Assembly: GCF_003024685.1 (NCBI RefSeq)
Contig: NZ_PYLQ01000014.1
Coordinates: forward strand, 1-64,000
Direction of reading: 5' to 3'
Source of the DNA: Faecalibacillus intestinalis
GTDB taxonomy: Bacteria; Bacillota_I; Bacilli_A; Erysipelotrichales; Coprobacillaceae
Length of the DNA stretch: 64,000 nucleotides
Both the position numbers and the translations under genes were made by a program. Position 1 is the first letter of the stretch, and each line of letters begins with the position of its first letter. This document shows positions 46,061 to 55,833 of this stretch, one piece after another. A model generated the notes under the pieces. It saw nothing but the letters and a program-made list of their open reading frames with translations. It did no database searches and had not been told where the DNA came from.

Positions 46061-47074
46061 ATGAGTGAAAATAAAGAATTATTAGAAGTCAAAGATCTTG
46101 GTATTACCTTCTTTACAGATCGTGGAGCGCTTCCTGCTGTACAAGAAGTAAGTTTTAATATCAAACCAGGAGAAACTTTAGGAGTTGTTGGAGAATCTGG
46201 TTGTGGTAAAAGTATGACAGCTTTATCATTAATGCAATTAATACCATCTCCTCCAGGTAAAATTACTGCTGGTGAAATTATGTATAAAGGGGAAGATTTA
46301 TTAAAGAAATCTCCTAAAGAAATGAGAGATATTCGTGGTAAAGAAATCTCAATGATTTTCCAAGAGCCAATGACATCTTTAAATCCAGTTATTACTGTTG
46401 GAAAACAAATTATGGAAGCTGTTTTAACTCATGAAAAAATGAGTAAACAAGAAGCTAAAGAACGTGCTTTAGAAATGATTAAACTTGTAGGTATTCCAAT
46501 GCCTGAAAAAGTATTTGCTTCTTGCCCACATCAATTGTCTGGTGGGATGAGACAAAGAATCATGATTGCGATGGCACTTTCATGTAATCCATCATTATTG
46601 ATTTGCGATGAACCTACAACAGCATTAGATGTGACTATTCAAGCACAAATCTTAAAATTAATTAATAAAATGAAAAAAGAATTAAATACAGCCGTATTAT
46701 TAATTACACATGATATGGGTGTTATTTCAGAAATGGCAGATAATGTAATCGTTATGTATGCAGGTAAGATCGTAGAATATACAAATGTAGAAGATTTATT
46801 TAAAAATCCTTTACATCCTTATACTATTGGTCTAAGAAGATCAATCCCTGATATCGATAGCGATGATCAAGAAGAATTGGAAGTTATTCCTGGTTCTGTA
46901 CCAATGCTTTATGAACTTCCAAAAGGATGTTTCTTCGCACCACGTTGTAAACATGCTAAAGAAATCTGTCATCAAGAATGTCCAGCAATGATGGAACATG
47001 GTGAAAACCATTTAGTTCGTTGTTGGAAATATCATGAAAGATGGAATAAGGAGGATGTAGAAAATGGAAAATAA
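46061..47074 (+). CDS. oppD: oligopeptide ABC transporter ATPase OppD
   Basis: A 337-aa ATPase: Walker [25 protein letters not shown], Walker [13 protein letters not shown], switch ITHDMGV, plus the C-terminal oligopeptide domain with [19 protein letters not shown] cysteines (the Fe-S type cysteine cluster of Opp/Dpp ATPases). The Walker A has SM where ST is usual. AAGGGGA precedes the ATG; its end overlaps oppF by 11 bases. Confidence 0.94.
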   Translation: MSENKELLEVKDLGITFFTDRGALPAVQEVSFNIKPGETLGVVGESGCGKSMTALSLMQLIPSPPGKITAGEIMYKGEDLLKKSPKEMRDIRGKEISMIFQEPMTSLNPVITVGKQIMEAVLTHEKMSKQEAKERALEMIKLVGIPMPEKVFASCPHQLSGGMRQRIMIAMALSCNPSLLICDEPTTALDVTIQAQILKLINKMKKELNTAVLLITHDMGVISEMADNVIVMYAGKIVEYTNVEDLFKNPLHPYTIGLRRSIPDIDSDDQEELEVIPGSVPMLYELPKGCFFAPRCKHAKEICHQECPAMMEHGENHLVRCWKYHERWNKEDVENGK

Positions 47075-48050
47075 TCAAGACGTTTTATTAAAAGTAGAAC
47101 ACTTAAAGAAATATTATTCTATTAAATCATCTTCTTTAAGAGGTAAAAAAAGCGTTGTTAAAGCGGTAGATGATATTAGCTTTGATGTTAAAATAGGAGA
47201 AACTTTTGGGATTGTTGGTGAATCAGGATGTGGTAAATCAACAATGGGTAAAAGTGTAATCCGTCTAATTGAACCAACTGAAGGAAAGGTTATCTTAGAT
47301 GGTCAAGATTTTACAAGCTTAAAAGGTAAAGAATTACAAGAAGCACGTGATAAAATCAAATTGATTTTCCAAGATCCTTATGCTTCTTTAAATCCACGTA
47401 TGACAGTTAAAGATATTATTGCTGAACCAATTGATATCGCTAAATGTTATAAAACAAAAGAAGAACGTGATGCACGTGTTGTGGAAGTTATGAAACAAGT
47501 TGGTTTAAACTTAGATTACATGTATCGTTATCCTCATGAATTTTCAGGAGGACAAAGACAACGTATTGGGATTGCCCGTGCAATTGCTTTACAACCAAAA
47601 TTGATTATTTGTGATGAACCTGTTTCAGCATTAGATGTTTCAATTCAAGCAAAAATCATTAACTTATTAAATGAATTACAAGAAAAAATGGGTATTGCTT
47701 ATATCTTCATTTCCCATGACTTAAGTGTTGTAAAACATATTGCTGATAGAGTAGGGGTTATGTATTTAGGTAATATGATGGAAATGGCTGATACAGAATC
47801 ACTTTATGCCAAACCATTACATCCTTATACTCAAGCATTATTTTCAGCAATTCCAAGAATCGGAAAAGAAAGAATTGAAGATAAACAAATCTTAGGTGGC
47901 GATGTGCCAAGTCCAGCCAACCCACCAAAAGGATGTCGTTTCTGTACAAGATGTCCGAAAGTAATGGATATTTGTAAAACAGAGAGACCCGATTTTAAAG
48001 AAGTAGAACCAGGTCATTTCTGCGCATGTCATTTATATGATAAAAAGTAA
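47064..48050 (+). CDS. oppF: oligopeptide ABC transporter ATPase OppF
   Basis: A 328-aa ATPase: Walker [25 protein letters not shown], Walker [13 protein letters not shown], switch ISHDLSV, and a C-terminal [14 protein letters not shown] cysteine motif. AAGGAGG within the end of oppD gives the ribosome site, so translation is coupled. Together with OppD it powers peptide uptake. Confidence 0.94.
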   Translation: MENNQDVLLKVEHLKKYYSIKSSSLRGKKSVVKAVDDISFDVKIGETFGIVGESGCGKSTMGKSVIRLIEPTEGKVILDGQDFTSLKGKELQEARDKIKLIFQDPYASLNPRMTVKDIIAEPIDIAKCYKTKEERDARVVEVMKQVGLNLDYMYRYPHEFSGGQRQRIGIARAIALQPKLIICDEPVSALDVSIQAKIINLLNELQEKMGIAYIFISHDLSVVKHIADRVGVMYLGNMMEMADTESLYAKPLHPYTQALFSAIPRIGKERIEDKQILGGDVPSPANPPKGCRFCTRCPKVMDICKTERPDFKEVEPGHFCACHLYDKK

Positions 48051-48065
48051 AAGGGGTATTATAAA

Positions 48066-49106
48066 ATGGAAATGAATATTAACAAAAATGAATTAGTTGA
48101 ATTATGTAAAGAATTTATTGATGTACCAAGTCCAGTTAGTTATTATGAAGAAGTTTTCCCTTTATTAGAAAAAAAAGCTGCTGAATTTGGATTAGAAGTA
48201 ACTTATGATCGTAAAAGAACAGCTTACATTACTTTAGAAGGAGAAGATAATTCTAAAACAGTATGTTTGGGTGCTCACTTAGATACAATTGGTTTAGTTG
48301 TTCGTCATATTGATGATAACGGTCATTTAATTGTAAGACAATTAGGTGGTGTTAACTACCATAGTATGGAAGGTGAAGGTGTTACTCTTATTACAAGAGA
48401 TGGACGCAAATATAGAGGTATGGTTATTTGTAAAGCTCACTCAGTTCATGTATTTGAAGATGCTAGAACAATGCCAAGAGATGAAGATCATATGGAAGTT
48501 ATCTTACATGAAGATGTTCATTCTAAAGAAGAAGTTATGGCTTTAGGTATTGATCATGGTGATGTGATCTCTGTAGATCCTCATTTCGAATATACACCAT
48601 CAGGATATGTTGTTTCACGTTATATTGATGATAAAGCTGCAGTTGCTGCATTAATCGAAATGATGGCTTACTTCAAAAGAAATAACTTAAAACCAAAATA
48701 TCGTACATTATTAGCTTTCCCAATTTATGAAGAAATCGGACATGGTGGAGCTTATGTACCAGAAGAAGTAGAAGAATATGTTGCTTTAGATATTGGATTA
48801 ATTGGGCCTGATTATCATGCTGATGAAAAAACAGTAAGTATCTGTGCTAAAGATAACTATTCTCCATATGACAGAGAACTTACTACAAGAATTATCAACC
48901 AAGCTAAAAAAACAAACTTACATTATTGTGTTGATGTTTTCTTCCATTATGGAACAGACGCTAATGCTGCAATTCGTGCAGGTAATAATGTTTATGCTGC
49001 AGCATTTGGTATGGCTGTGATCAATTCACATGGTAAAGAACGTTGTCATATTGATTCAATCGTAGATACAACAAAACTTGCGATTGCATATGCCTTAGAT
49101 TTATAA
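48066..49106 (+). CDS. M42-family metallo-aminopeptidase (glutamyl aminopeptidase/FrvX type)
   Basis: A 346-aa cytoplasmic co-catalytic metal peptidase. Metal and catalytic residues: GAHLDTIGLV (His-x-Asp), RYIDDKAAVAAL, YEEIGHGGAY (catalytic Glu-Glu), DIGL, and a final His in HGKERCHIDSI. M42 enzymes form large tetrahedral particles that trim N-terminal residues from short peptides. Placed 15 bases after oppF in the same operon, it would degrade the imported peptides. Terminator follows. Confidence 0.92.
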   Translation: MEMNINKNELVELCKEFIDVPSPVSYYEEVFPLLEKKAAEFGLEVTYDRKRTAYITLEGEDNSKTVCLGAHLDTIGLVVRHIDDNGHLIVRQLGGVNYHSMEGEGVTLITRDGRKYRGMVICKAHSVHVFEDARTMPRDEDHMEVILHEDVHSKEEVMALGIDHGDVISVDPHFEYTPSGYVVSRYIDDKAAVAALIEMMAYFKRNNLKPKYRTLLAFPIYEEIGHGGAYVPEEVEEYVALDIGLIGPDYHADEKTVSICAKDNYSPYDRELTTRIINQAKKTNLHYCVDVFFHYGTDANAAIRAGNNVYAAAFGMAVINSHGKERCHIDSIVDTTKLAIAYALDL

Positions 49107-49133
49107 AAAAAGCGGAGCTTTTGCTCCCTTTTT
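49106..49133 (+). terminator. terminator of the opp-M42 operon
   Basis: GGAGC and GCTCC around TTTT, extended by AAAAAG/CTTTTT outer pairing. Confidence 0.75.
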
Positions 49134-49146
49134 AAATGATTGATAA

Positions 49147-49157
49147 CTGTATACAAT
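49147..49157. promoter_or_regulatory. TTGTATACAA-type site, distal copy upstream of acn
   Basis: CTGTATACAAT: the core TGTATACA with one changed outer base, about 80 bases upstream of the perfect site at 49239. A pair of sites could allow cooperative binding. Confidence 0.5.
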
Positions 49158-49211
49158 ATACAATTTTAATGGAATATACGTAAAAAAATCCCTTTATTTA
49201 CTTAGAATGTA

Positions 49212-49250
49212 TTTACAATAATACACATGGAATGTATAATTGTATACAAT
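49212..49250 (+). promoter_or_regulatory. aconitase operon promoter with perfect TTGTATACAA operator
   Basis: TTTACA (49212-49217), 17-bp spacer, TATAAT (49235-49240), with ATTGTATACAAT at 49239-49250 overlapping the end of the -10 and the transcription start. Ideal for repression, most simply by the FCD-GntR encoded at the end of this operon. Confidence 0.82.
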
Positions 49251-49273
49251 CGTAATAAGGGGGACGTAGAATA

Positions 49274-51193
49274 ATGAATTTAGCGTATAAAATCTTAAGT
49301 ACTAAACTTAAAAGTGGTGAGTTAGTCGCTGGTCAACAAATAGGGATTCAAATTGATCAAACATTAACTCAAGATTCAACAGGGACAATGGCTTATTTAC
49401 AATTAGAGGCAATGGGAATTGAACATGTAGCGGTTGAAAAGGCAGTTGCATATATTGATCATAATATGTTACAAACAGGTTTTGAAAATATGGATGATCA
49501 TGAGTTTATTCGTAGTGTAGCAAAAAAACACGGAATTACTTTTTCTAAACCAGGAAATGGTGTTTGCCATCAATTGCAATTAGAAAACTTTGCAAAACCT
49601 GGTAAAACATTAGTAGGATCAGATTCACATACACCAACATGTGGTGCGATGGGAATGATTGCTATTGGGGCAGGAGGATTAGATGTCGCTGTAGCAATGG
49701 CAACAGGTACATATTATTTACAATGTCCAAGTGTTGTTAGAGTGAATTTAGTAGGTAAAAAAGCAAAATGGGCTTCGGCTAAAGATGTTATTTTATATAT
49801 TTTACAACAATTATCTGTCAAAGGTGGAGTTAATAAGATTATTGAATACACTGGAGAAGGTTTAAAAGAATTATCATTAACAGATCGTGCAACTATTTGT
49901 AATATGGGGGCTGAATTAGGGGCAACGACTTCTGTCTTTCCAACAGATGAAATTACTAAAGAATACTTAATTCAACAAGGAAGAGAAGAAGATTATGTTG
50001 AATTAAAAGCGGATGAAGATGCTACATATGATGAAGAAATCATCGTTGATTTATCAAAATTAGTACCATTAACTGCTAAACCACATAGTCCAGATGCAGT
50101 TGTACCAGTAAGTGAATTAAAAGGAATGAAAATTAATCAAGTAGTGATTGGTTCATGTACAAACTCATCACTTCCTGATATGTTAAAAGCTGCAAAAATC
50201 TTAAAAGGAAGAAGAGTAGCAACTCATGTATCACTTGTTATTGCTCCAGGTTCTTCTAGTATTCTAGCAATGCTTTCTAAATGTGGAGCTTTAGCGGATA
50301 TGATTGCCTCTGGGGCAAGAATTCTTGAATGTGGTTGTGGACCATGCATCGGTATGGGGCAAGCACCACTTTCTAAAGGTGTTTCTTTAAGAACTATCAA
50401 CCGTAACTTTAAAGGACGTTCAGGAACAAATGATGCTAGTGTTTATTTAGTATCACCTGAAGTTGCTGCTTTAAGTGCAATCAAAGGATATTTAACAGAT
50501 GAATTTGAAGATGATATGTATTTAGACGATATTGAAAATACACCATTTGTGAAGAATAAGAATTTCTTTATTGATGAATATGATCCTCAAAATGAAGTTT
50601 ATATGGGACCAAATATTAAACCAGTTCCTCGAGGAGATAAATTACCAGATACATTTAAAGGTAAAGTATGTTTAAAAGTAGGAGATAATATTTCTACAGA
50701 CCACATTGTGCCATCTGATTCTAAATTACTCCCATATAGAAGTAATGTGCCACATCTTGCTAAATTCTCTTTCTGTAAAGTAGATGATCAATTCTATAAT
50801 AGATGCATTGAAAATGGTGGAGGATTTATTGTTGGTGGAGATAACTATGGTCAAGGTTCTTCACGTGAACATGCAGCCCTTGTTCCTAATTATTTAAAGA
50901 TCAAAGCAATTTTTGCTATTTCATTTGCAAGAATTCATCGTTCGAACTTAATTAATAATGGTATTTTACCACTTGTTATTAATCAAAAAGATTACGATTT
51001 CTTTAATGATCAAGATGAATATGAATTAATTAATTTATTAGATAGTGTTGAAAACAATAAAGATATTACTGTTATCAATAAAACAAATAATCAAACAATT
51101 ACCGCAAAATTAAAATTATCACCAAGAGAAAAAACAATGATTCAATATGGTGGTCTATTAAATGCAATTAAAGAATTAGGAGGTGACTTTTAA
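49274..51193 (+). CDS. acn: aconitate hydratase (single-chain, ~640-aa type)
   Basis: A 639-aa aconitase-family protein that interconverts citrate and isocitrate. Fe-S ligands in GSCTNS (near 297) and CGCGPCIGMG (near 357); swivel domain near 470-639 with GDNISTDHI and GGDNYGQGSSREHAAL. The compact form is like putative aconitases of Clostridia rather than 900-aa AcnA. Homoaconitase or isopropylmalate isomerase activity cannot be ruled out by length alone, but the adjoining NAD-isocitrate dehydrogenase supports aconitase. AAGGGGGACG precedes the ATG. No citrate synthase in the operon. Confidence 0.9.
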   Translation: MNLAYKILSTKLKSGELVAGQQIGIQIDQTLTQDSTGTMAYLQLEAMGIEHVAVEKAVAYIDHNMLQTGFENMDDHEFIRSVAKKHGITFSKPGNGVCHQLQLENFAKPGKTLVGSDSHTPTCGAMGMIAIGAGGLDVAVAMATGTYYLQCPSVVRVNLVGKKAKWASAKDVILYILQQLSVKGGVNKIIEYTGEGLKELSLTDRATICNMGAELGATTSVFPTDEITKEYLIQQGREEDYVELKADEDATYDEEIIVDLSKLVPLTAKPHSPDAVVPVSELKGMKINQVVIGSCTNSSLPDMLKAAKILKGRRVATHVSLVIAPGSSSILAMLSKCGALADMIASGARILECGCGPCIGMGQAPLSKGVSLRTINRNFKGRSGTNDASVYLVSPEVAALSAIKGYLTDEFEDDMYLDDIENTPFVKNKNFFIDEYDPQNEVYMGPNIKPVPRGDKLPDTFKGKVCLKVGDNISTDHIVPSDSKLLPYRSNVPHLAKFSFCKVDDQFYNRCIENGGGFIVGGDNYGQGSSREHAALVPNYLKIKAIFAISFARIHRSNLINNGILPLVINQKDYDFFNDQDEYELINLLDSVENNKDITVINKTNNQTITAKLKLSPREKTMIQYGGLLNAIKELGGDF

Positions 51194-52185
51194 TGAAAGC
51201 AGTATTAATTCCAGGTGATGGAATCGGAAAAGAAATTTCACAAAGTGTTGTTGACATTACAAAAGCGATGAATTTAGATATTGAATGGGTAGAATATCAA
51301 GCTGGTGCAGAATATGCTGCTAAAACAAAAGAAGTCTTTGAACCAGGACTTGTAGATGCTATTAAAGAATATAAATGGGCATTAAAAGGTCCAACAGCAA
51401 CACCTATTGGTACAGGATTTAGAAGTGTCAATGTTGCTTTAAGACAAAAATTTGCAACTTATGCCAATGTAAGACCAATTCGTTCTTTTAAAGGAATTGA
51501 TTCTAAATATGAAAATATTGATTTAGTCATGATTCGTGAAAATACGGAAGATCTTTATAAAGGAATTGAATATATGGTGGGTGATGATGTTGCGCATGGT
51601 ATTAAATTAATTACTAGAGAAGCCAGTGAAAAGATTTGTCGTTATGCTTTTGAATATGCAAAAGCAAATGGTAGAAAAAAAGTCACAGCCATTCATAAAG
51701 CGAATATTATGAAATTTACAGATGGATTATTCTTAGAATGTTTTAGAAATGTAGGTAAAGATTATCCAGAAATCGAAAAACAAGAAGTAATCATTGATAA
51801 TATGTGTATGCAGCTTGTTTTAAGACCAGAAACATTTGATGTATTGGTTGCTCCTAATTTATATGGAGATATTGTTTCTGATTTATGTGCAGGTTTAGTA
51901 GGTGGATTAGGATTTGCTCCTAGTGGAAATATTGGAGATGAATACCGTATTTATGAAGCTGTTCATGGTAGTGCTCCTGATATTGCAGGAAAAGGAATTG
52001 CCAATCCAAGTGCATTGCTTTTAGCGTTTGCTTTAATGTTAGAAGCCTTAGGACAAAATGATCAAGCAAATAGGCTACGTGATGCACTTTCAAAAGTCGT
52101 AGAAGAGGGAAAAATTGTAACGCGTGATATTGGTGGACATGCTTCTACAAAGGAATTCACGCAAGCAATTATAGATAGGTTATAG
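51193..52185 (+). CDS. icd: NAD-dependent isocitrate dehydrogenase (short form)
   Basis: A 330-aa beta-decarboxylating dehydrogenase. IPGDGIGKEI start, ALRQKFATYANVRP, RENTEDLYKGIEY (phosphate loop typical of isocitrate rather than isopropylmalate enzymes), KANIMKFTDGLF, and EAVHGSAPDIAGKGIANPSA. Produces 2-oxoglutarate for glutamate. Its ATG overlaps the acn stop (TAATG) and AGGAGGTGA lies in the acn end, so the pair is coupled. Confidence 0.9.
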   Translation: MKAVLIPGDGIGKEISQSVVDITKAMNLDIEWVEYQAGAEYAAKTKEVFEPGLVDAIKEYKWALKGPTATPIGTGFRSVNVALRQKFATYANVRPIRSFKGIDSKYENIDLVMIRENTEDLYKGIEYMVGDDVAHGIKLITREASEKICRYAFEYAKANGRKKVTAIHKANIMKFTDGLFLECFRNVGKDYPEIEKQEVIIDNMCMQLVLRPETFDVLVAPNLYGDIVSDLCAGLVGGLGFAPSGNIGDEYRIYEAVHGSAPDIAGKGIANPSALLLAFALMLEALGQNDQANRLRDALSKVVEEGKIVTRDIGGHASTKEFTQAIIDRL

Positions 52186-52186
52186 T

Positions 52187-52870
52187 ATGAAAAAAAATAT
52201 TTTAGAAAATGCAGGACATGGTTCCTTAGGACATCGCATCTTTTGTATTTTAAGAGATAAGATTTTAAATGAAGAATATGAAAAAGGACAAAAATTAAAT
52301 GAAGTTGTTCTTTCTAAAGAACTAAATATTTCTAGAACACCTATTAGAGAAGCTTTAAAACAATTAGAGTTAGAAGGATTAGTTAAAAGTATTCCTAATA
52401 AAGGAGTTTATGTATTAGGTTTTTCATCAAGAGATATTGATGATATGTTAGAAATTCGTGTTGTTTTAGAAAGTTTATCTGTACAACTTGCTATTGATCG
52501 TATTACTCAAGAAGAATTAGATAGAATTAAAGAAATCTATGATTTATTAGAATTCTATGCTGAAAAAAATGATCAAGAAAGATTTACAGAAGTAAACATT
52601 GATTTCCATGAAGCTATTTATAGAGCAACTCATTCACAATATTTTGAACAATTATTGTCAGATATTAACTATTATATTCATGTTACTTCCAGACATTCAA
52701 TTAAACAACCAAATCGTTTAATTGAAGCAGCACAAGAACATAAAGAAATTTATGAAGCGATTGTAAAGAAAGATAAAGCACTAGCAAAAGCAAATGTTGA
52801 AAAACATATTAGAAAAACACAATCATTAGTAAGAAATTATTATGATGAAAAAGATGAAACGCAAGAGTAA
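52187..52870 (+). CDS. FadR-subfamily GntR regulator (FCD domain), probable TTGTATACAA-binding protein
   Basis: A 227-aa regulator: winged helix 10-80 (KLNEVVLSKELNISRTPIREALKQL, wing NKGVYV) and an FCD domain with metal-site residues in DFHEAIYRATHS, EHKEIYEAI and EKHIRK. It begins two bases after icd and has no separate ribosome site of note. FCD regulators usually bind TTGTATACAA-like palindromes, and that sequence lies at this operon's promoter and two others in the window. The ligand is likely a small di- or tricarboxylate such as citrate, or a related acid; this is inference. Confidence 0.87.
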   Translation: MKKNILENAGHGSLGHRIFCILRDKILNEEYEKGQKLNEVVLSKELNISRTPIREALKQLELEGLVKSIPNKGVYVLGFSSRDIDDMLEIRVVLESLSVQLAIDRITQEELDRIKEIYDLLEFYAEKNDQERFTEVNIDFHEAIYRATHSQYFEQLLSDINYYIHVTSRHSIKQPNRLIEAAQEHKEIYEAIVKKDKALAKANVEKHIRKTQSLVRNYYDEKDETQE

Positions 52871-52890
52871 TGATTCTTGTGTTTTTCTTT
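52857..52890 (+). terminator. terminator of the acn-icd-gntR operon
   Basis: AAACGCAAGA and TCTTGTGTTT pair (one G-U) with a T-rich tail; the arm overlaps the stop codon. Confidence 0.75.
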
Positions 52891-52931
52891 TTAATAAAGT
52901 GCTATAATAAAAAACGAATTGGGGGAGAATT

Positions 52932-54497
52932 ATGGAAAGAAAAGAGTTTTCAATTGCTCGTTTTTTAAGCTCTAAAAGTCGTTTTGATAATATTGTTTTA
53001 TTAGAAGGATTTATTGTTGGTATTTTAGCGGGTATTGTGGGTGTTGTTTATAGATTGTTGCTTTCTTATGGAGAAAAGATGGCTTATTTTGTAGTGGATT
53101 ATATCAAAAATAACACACTTCATTTATGTATTTGGATTGTATGTGTTTTAATTATTGGTTTTATTATTTCTAAGCTTTTAAAATATGAATCTTATATTTC
53201 AGGAAGTGGAATTCCACAAGTAGAAGCAGAAATGATTGATCAAATTGATGAAAAATGGTATAAAGTTATTCTTGCTAAAATGGTAGCAGGGACACTTTCT
53301 ATTGTAGGGGGGTTATCATTAGGTAGAGAAGGACCAAGTATTCAACTTGGAGCAATGGTTGGTAAAGGACTAGCTTCTGCATTTAAAAGAATGAAACTTG
53401 AGGAAAAATATCTTTTAACGTGTGGGGCAGCAGCAGGACTTTCAGCAGCCTTTAATGCACCACTTGCTGGGGTGTTATTTGCTTTGGAAGAAATCCATAA
53501 AAACTTTTCACCACTGGCACTTGTTACTGTTATGGTAGCATCTTTAACAGGTGATTTTATAAGTAAAAATATTTTTGGGATGACCCCTTCACTTTATTTT
53601 CCACTTGCAGATACTTTGCCTTTAGGACAATATGGTTTTCTTATTATTTTAGGGATTATTGTTGGTGTATTAGGTGTTATTTATAATAAAACAACTATGT
53701 TTACTTTAAAACTCTATGATAAAATTACATTCTTGAAAAACAATCAAAAAATCTATATTCCTTTATTGATTTCTGTTGTTTTTATGATCTTTTATCCAGA
53801 TGTTTTATGTGGTGGACATCATATTATAGATATTCTTCATGAAGGAAACTTTGTCTTAAGTACCATTTTATTACTTTTATTAATGAAATTTATCTTTTCA
53901 CTTATTTCCTTTGGCTCAGGCACACCAGGAGGTATCTTCTTTCCTTTGCTTGTTTTAGGAAGCTTAATAGGTTGTGCGTATGCTTTAATTGTGACAACTT
54001 ATTGTGGTGTTCCACAAATGTATTTTAATAACTTTATAGTTGTAGCAATGGCGGGATTATTTGCGAGTATTGTTCGTGCTCCTATTACAGGCATTGTTTT
54101 AATTGCAGAAATGTGTGGAAGTTTATCACAATTTTTACCAATTGCTGTATGTAGTTTTGTTGGTTATGTTGTAGCTAATATGATGAAATGTGAACCTATT
54201 TATCATAGTTTACTTAATCGAATGATTAAAAATGGCAATCATGAAATTTCCTTAGAAGAAAAAGAAATTCTCCATTATTCTGTAGAACTTGGTTCATGTT
54301 GTTTAGATTTACCAATCAAAGAATTAGGATTACCTAAAGAATGTATTATTATTTCTATTAATCGAGGAATTGAAGAAATTGTACCACGAGGAGATACAAT
54401 TCTACATTTAGGTGATCATTTAACAATCTTAGTGAATAAAGAAAATAGAGAAGTGACAAAAGATATCTTACATAAATTTTTTACATTGGAAATATAG
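52932..54497 (+). CDS. ClC-type chloride/proton antiporter with RCK_C domain
   Basis: A 521-aa ClC protein. Selectivity motifs GSGIPQ (near 91), GREGPS (near 131, with the gating Glu) and GGIFFP (near 333) are complete. ALEEIHKNF carries the inner proton Glu, so it should be an antiporter rather than a channel. Residues about 440-520 resemble a TrkA-C/RCK_C regulatory domain (ELGLPKECIIISINRG, GDHLTILV). TATAAT at about 52903 and GGGGGAG before the ATG. Roles in acid resistance or fluoride/chloride handling are possible. Confidence 0.93.
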   Translation: MERKEFSIARFLSSKSRFDNIVLLEGFIVGILAGIVGVVYRLLLSYGEKMAYFVVDYIKNNTLHLCIWIVCVLIIGFIISKLLKYESYISGSGIPQVEAEMIDQIDEKWYKVILAKMVAGTLSIVGGLSLGREGPSIQLGAMVGKGLASAFKRMKLEEKYLLTCGAAAGLSAAFNAPLAGVLFALEEIHKNFSPLALVTVMVASLTGDFISKNIFGMTPSLYFPLADTLPLGQYGFLIILGIIVGVLGVIYNKTTMFTLKLYDKITFLKNNQKIYIPLLISVVFMIFYPDVLCGGHHIIDILHEGNFVLSTILLLLLMKFIFSLISFGSGTPGGIFFPLLVLGSLIGCAYALIVTTYCGVPQMYFNNFIVVAMAGLFASIVRAPITGIVLIAEMCGSLSQFLPIAVCSFVGYVVANMMKCEPIYHSLLNRMIKNGNHEISLEEKEILHYSVELGSCCLDLPIKELGLPKECIIISINRGIEEIVPRGDTILHLGDHLTILVNKENREVTKDILHKFFTLEI

Positions 54498-54505
54498 GTA
54501 ATAAT

Positions 54506-54982
54506 ATGTTTAGAGAAATGAGAAGAAAAAAACAAAAATTAACTGAAAAGCAATGTATTGATATTTTAAAAAGAGCAAAAACAGCAACACTTGCTTTACA
54601 TGGTGATGATGGGTATCCATATTCAGTTCCTGTTAATTATGTTTACTTAGATGGAAAGATTTATTTTCATGGAGCAAAATCAGGACATAAAATAGACGCT
54701 ATTAAAAATAATTCTAAAGTATCAATAAGTATTATTGATCAAGAAGATGTTATTGAAGAAGAATTAACAACTTATTTTAGAAGTATTATTCTTTTTGGAA
54801 AAGCAAAAATCTTACAAGATGATGATGAAATCTATCAAGCGGTAAATGCTTTAGGATTAAAATATTGTAATGATGAAGTTGCAGTTGAAAAAGAAATTCA
54901 AAGAGAATGGAAAGATCTTTGTTGTGTAGAAATTATAATTGAACATTTAACAGGTAAACAAGCGATTGAACTTGTAAAATAA
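54506..54982 (+). CDS. NimA-like flavin-binding protein (PNPOx family)
   Basis: A 158-aa split-barrel protein: MRRKKQKLTEKQCIDIL, LALHGDDGYPYSVPVNYVYLDGKIYFHGAKSGHKIDAI is the block typical of the NimA/YvgN-like FMN proteins, some of which reduce 5-nitroimidazoles. Most family members have no proven activity, so a resistance phenotype should not be assumed. It starts eight bases after the ClC gene. Convergent with the PHP gene through a shared terminator. Confidence 0.85.
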   Translation: MFREMRRKKQKLTEKQCIDILKRAKTATLALHGDDGYPYSVPVNYVYLDGKIYFHGAKSGHKIDAIKNNSKVSISIIDQEDVIEEELTTYFRSIILFGKAKILQDDDEIYQAVNALGLKYCNDEVAVEKEIQREWKDLCCVEIIIEHLTGKQAIELVK

Positions 54983-55010
54983 AAAATAAGGAAAAAATCC
55001 TTATTTTTTT
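54981..55010. terminator. bidirectional terminator nimA-like / PHP gene
   Basis: AAAAAATAAGGA and TCCTTATTTTTT around a five-A loop. Confidence 0.88.
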
Positions 55011-55768
55011 AATGTCTGAATTGTATCAATTAGTTCAACATCTAAAGAAGATAGATAATTGAAAGCTTGTTGATAAATATCATCTTTTAATAAAGCATCA
55101 GGACTATGTGCATCAAAGCCAATGATTGCTTTATTTTTATAGTGACTTGCAATTTTCCAAAAAGCATTATTTGGATAATGTCTATGTGTCATAAATCCTA
55201 ATAGATTAAATTCTAGAGGCATATCTTTTTCTTTAGCATAAGCGCATAAACGTGACATTTCTTCTTGATAAAGTTTTGAATCTTTATCATAGTAAACAAG
55301 ATCAGGATGAGCTATATAACTATAAAGACCTGTATCGATTGCTTTAATACAATGATCTACATAAGCTTTTAAATAGTATTCATTGACAGGACTTCCAAAG
55401 TATTGATGAAGTTCATCTGTTTCATAGTAATGATTTCCTAAAATAATGTAATCAATTTGTTTATCTTTTAACATCTTTTCAAGCCAAGGCATATATCTTT
55501 CAAAATATTCACATTCTAATCCAATTAAAATAGAAATTTGATCTTTATATTTTTCTTTAAGATAACGAATGCTTTCAATATAATCATCTAATTGACTTTC
55601 AGGCATACGCATTGTTGCTTTAAAAGAAGAATCATAATGCCAAGGTGTATGATCAGAAAATCCTAATTCTTTGATGCCAGCTTTAATAGCTGCTTTTACA
55701 TATTCTTCATCTTTTCCACTAGCGTGATAGCATCTCGCGGTATGGGTATGATAATTATTTTTATTCAT
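55001..55768 (-). CDS. PHP-domain phosphatase of the HisJ/HisK (histidinol-phosphatase) family
   Basis: A 255-aa PHP protein. Metal ligands in NYHTHTARCYHASG (H-x-H), GFSDHTPW, GLECEYF, GNHYY, AHPDLVYY and GFDAHSP, a full set. The family removes phosphate from histidinol phosphate, but no other his genes are near, so another phosphate ester is possible. GAGGTGAAA precedes the ATG. Single gene. Confidence 0.87.
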   Translation of the reverse strand: MNKNNYHTHTARCYHASGKDEEYVKAAIKAGIKELGFSDHTPWHYDSSFKATMRMPESQLDDYIESIRYLKEKYKDQISILIGLECEYFERYMPWLEKMLKDKQIDYIILGNHYYETDELHQYFGSPVNEYYLKAYVDHCIKAIDTGLYSYIAHPDLVYYDKDSKLYQEEMSRLCAYAKEKDMPLEFNLLGFMTHRHYPNNAFWKIASHYKNKAIIGFDAHSPDALLKDDIYQQAFNYLSSLDVELIDTIQTLKK

Positions 55769-55794
55769 GGTTTCACCTCGAAAATATTATAATA

Positions 55795-55824
55795 CAAAAA
55801 AAGGAATATACAAATGTATATTCC
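55795..55824 (-). terminator. terminator of the pspA-like operon
   Basis: On the minus strand GGAATATA pairs with TATATTCC, followed by eight T. Confidence 0.85.
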
Positions 55825-55833
55825 AAGCAATTA

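Noticed and set aside
54506-54982. Calling the NimA-like gene a nitroimidazole resistance gene
   Set aside because: The family is broad and most members show no such activity; context gives no support.
55001-55768. Calling the PHP protein a dedicated histidine biosynthesis enzyme
   Set aside because: No other his gene is in the window, so only the family name is justified.
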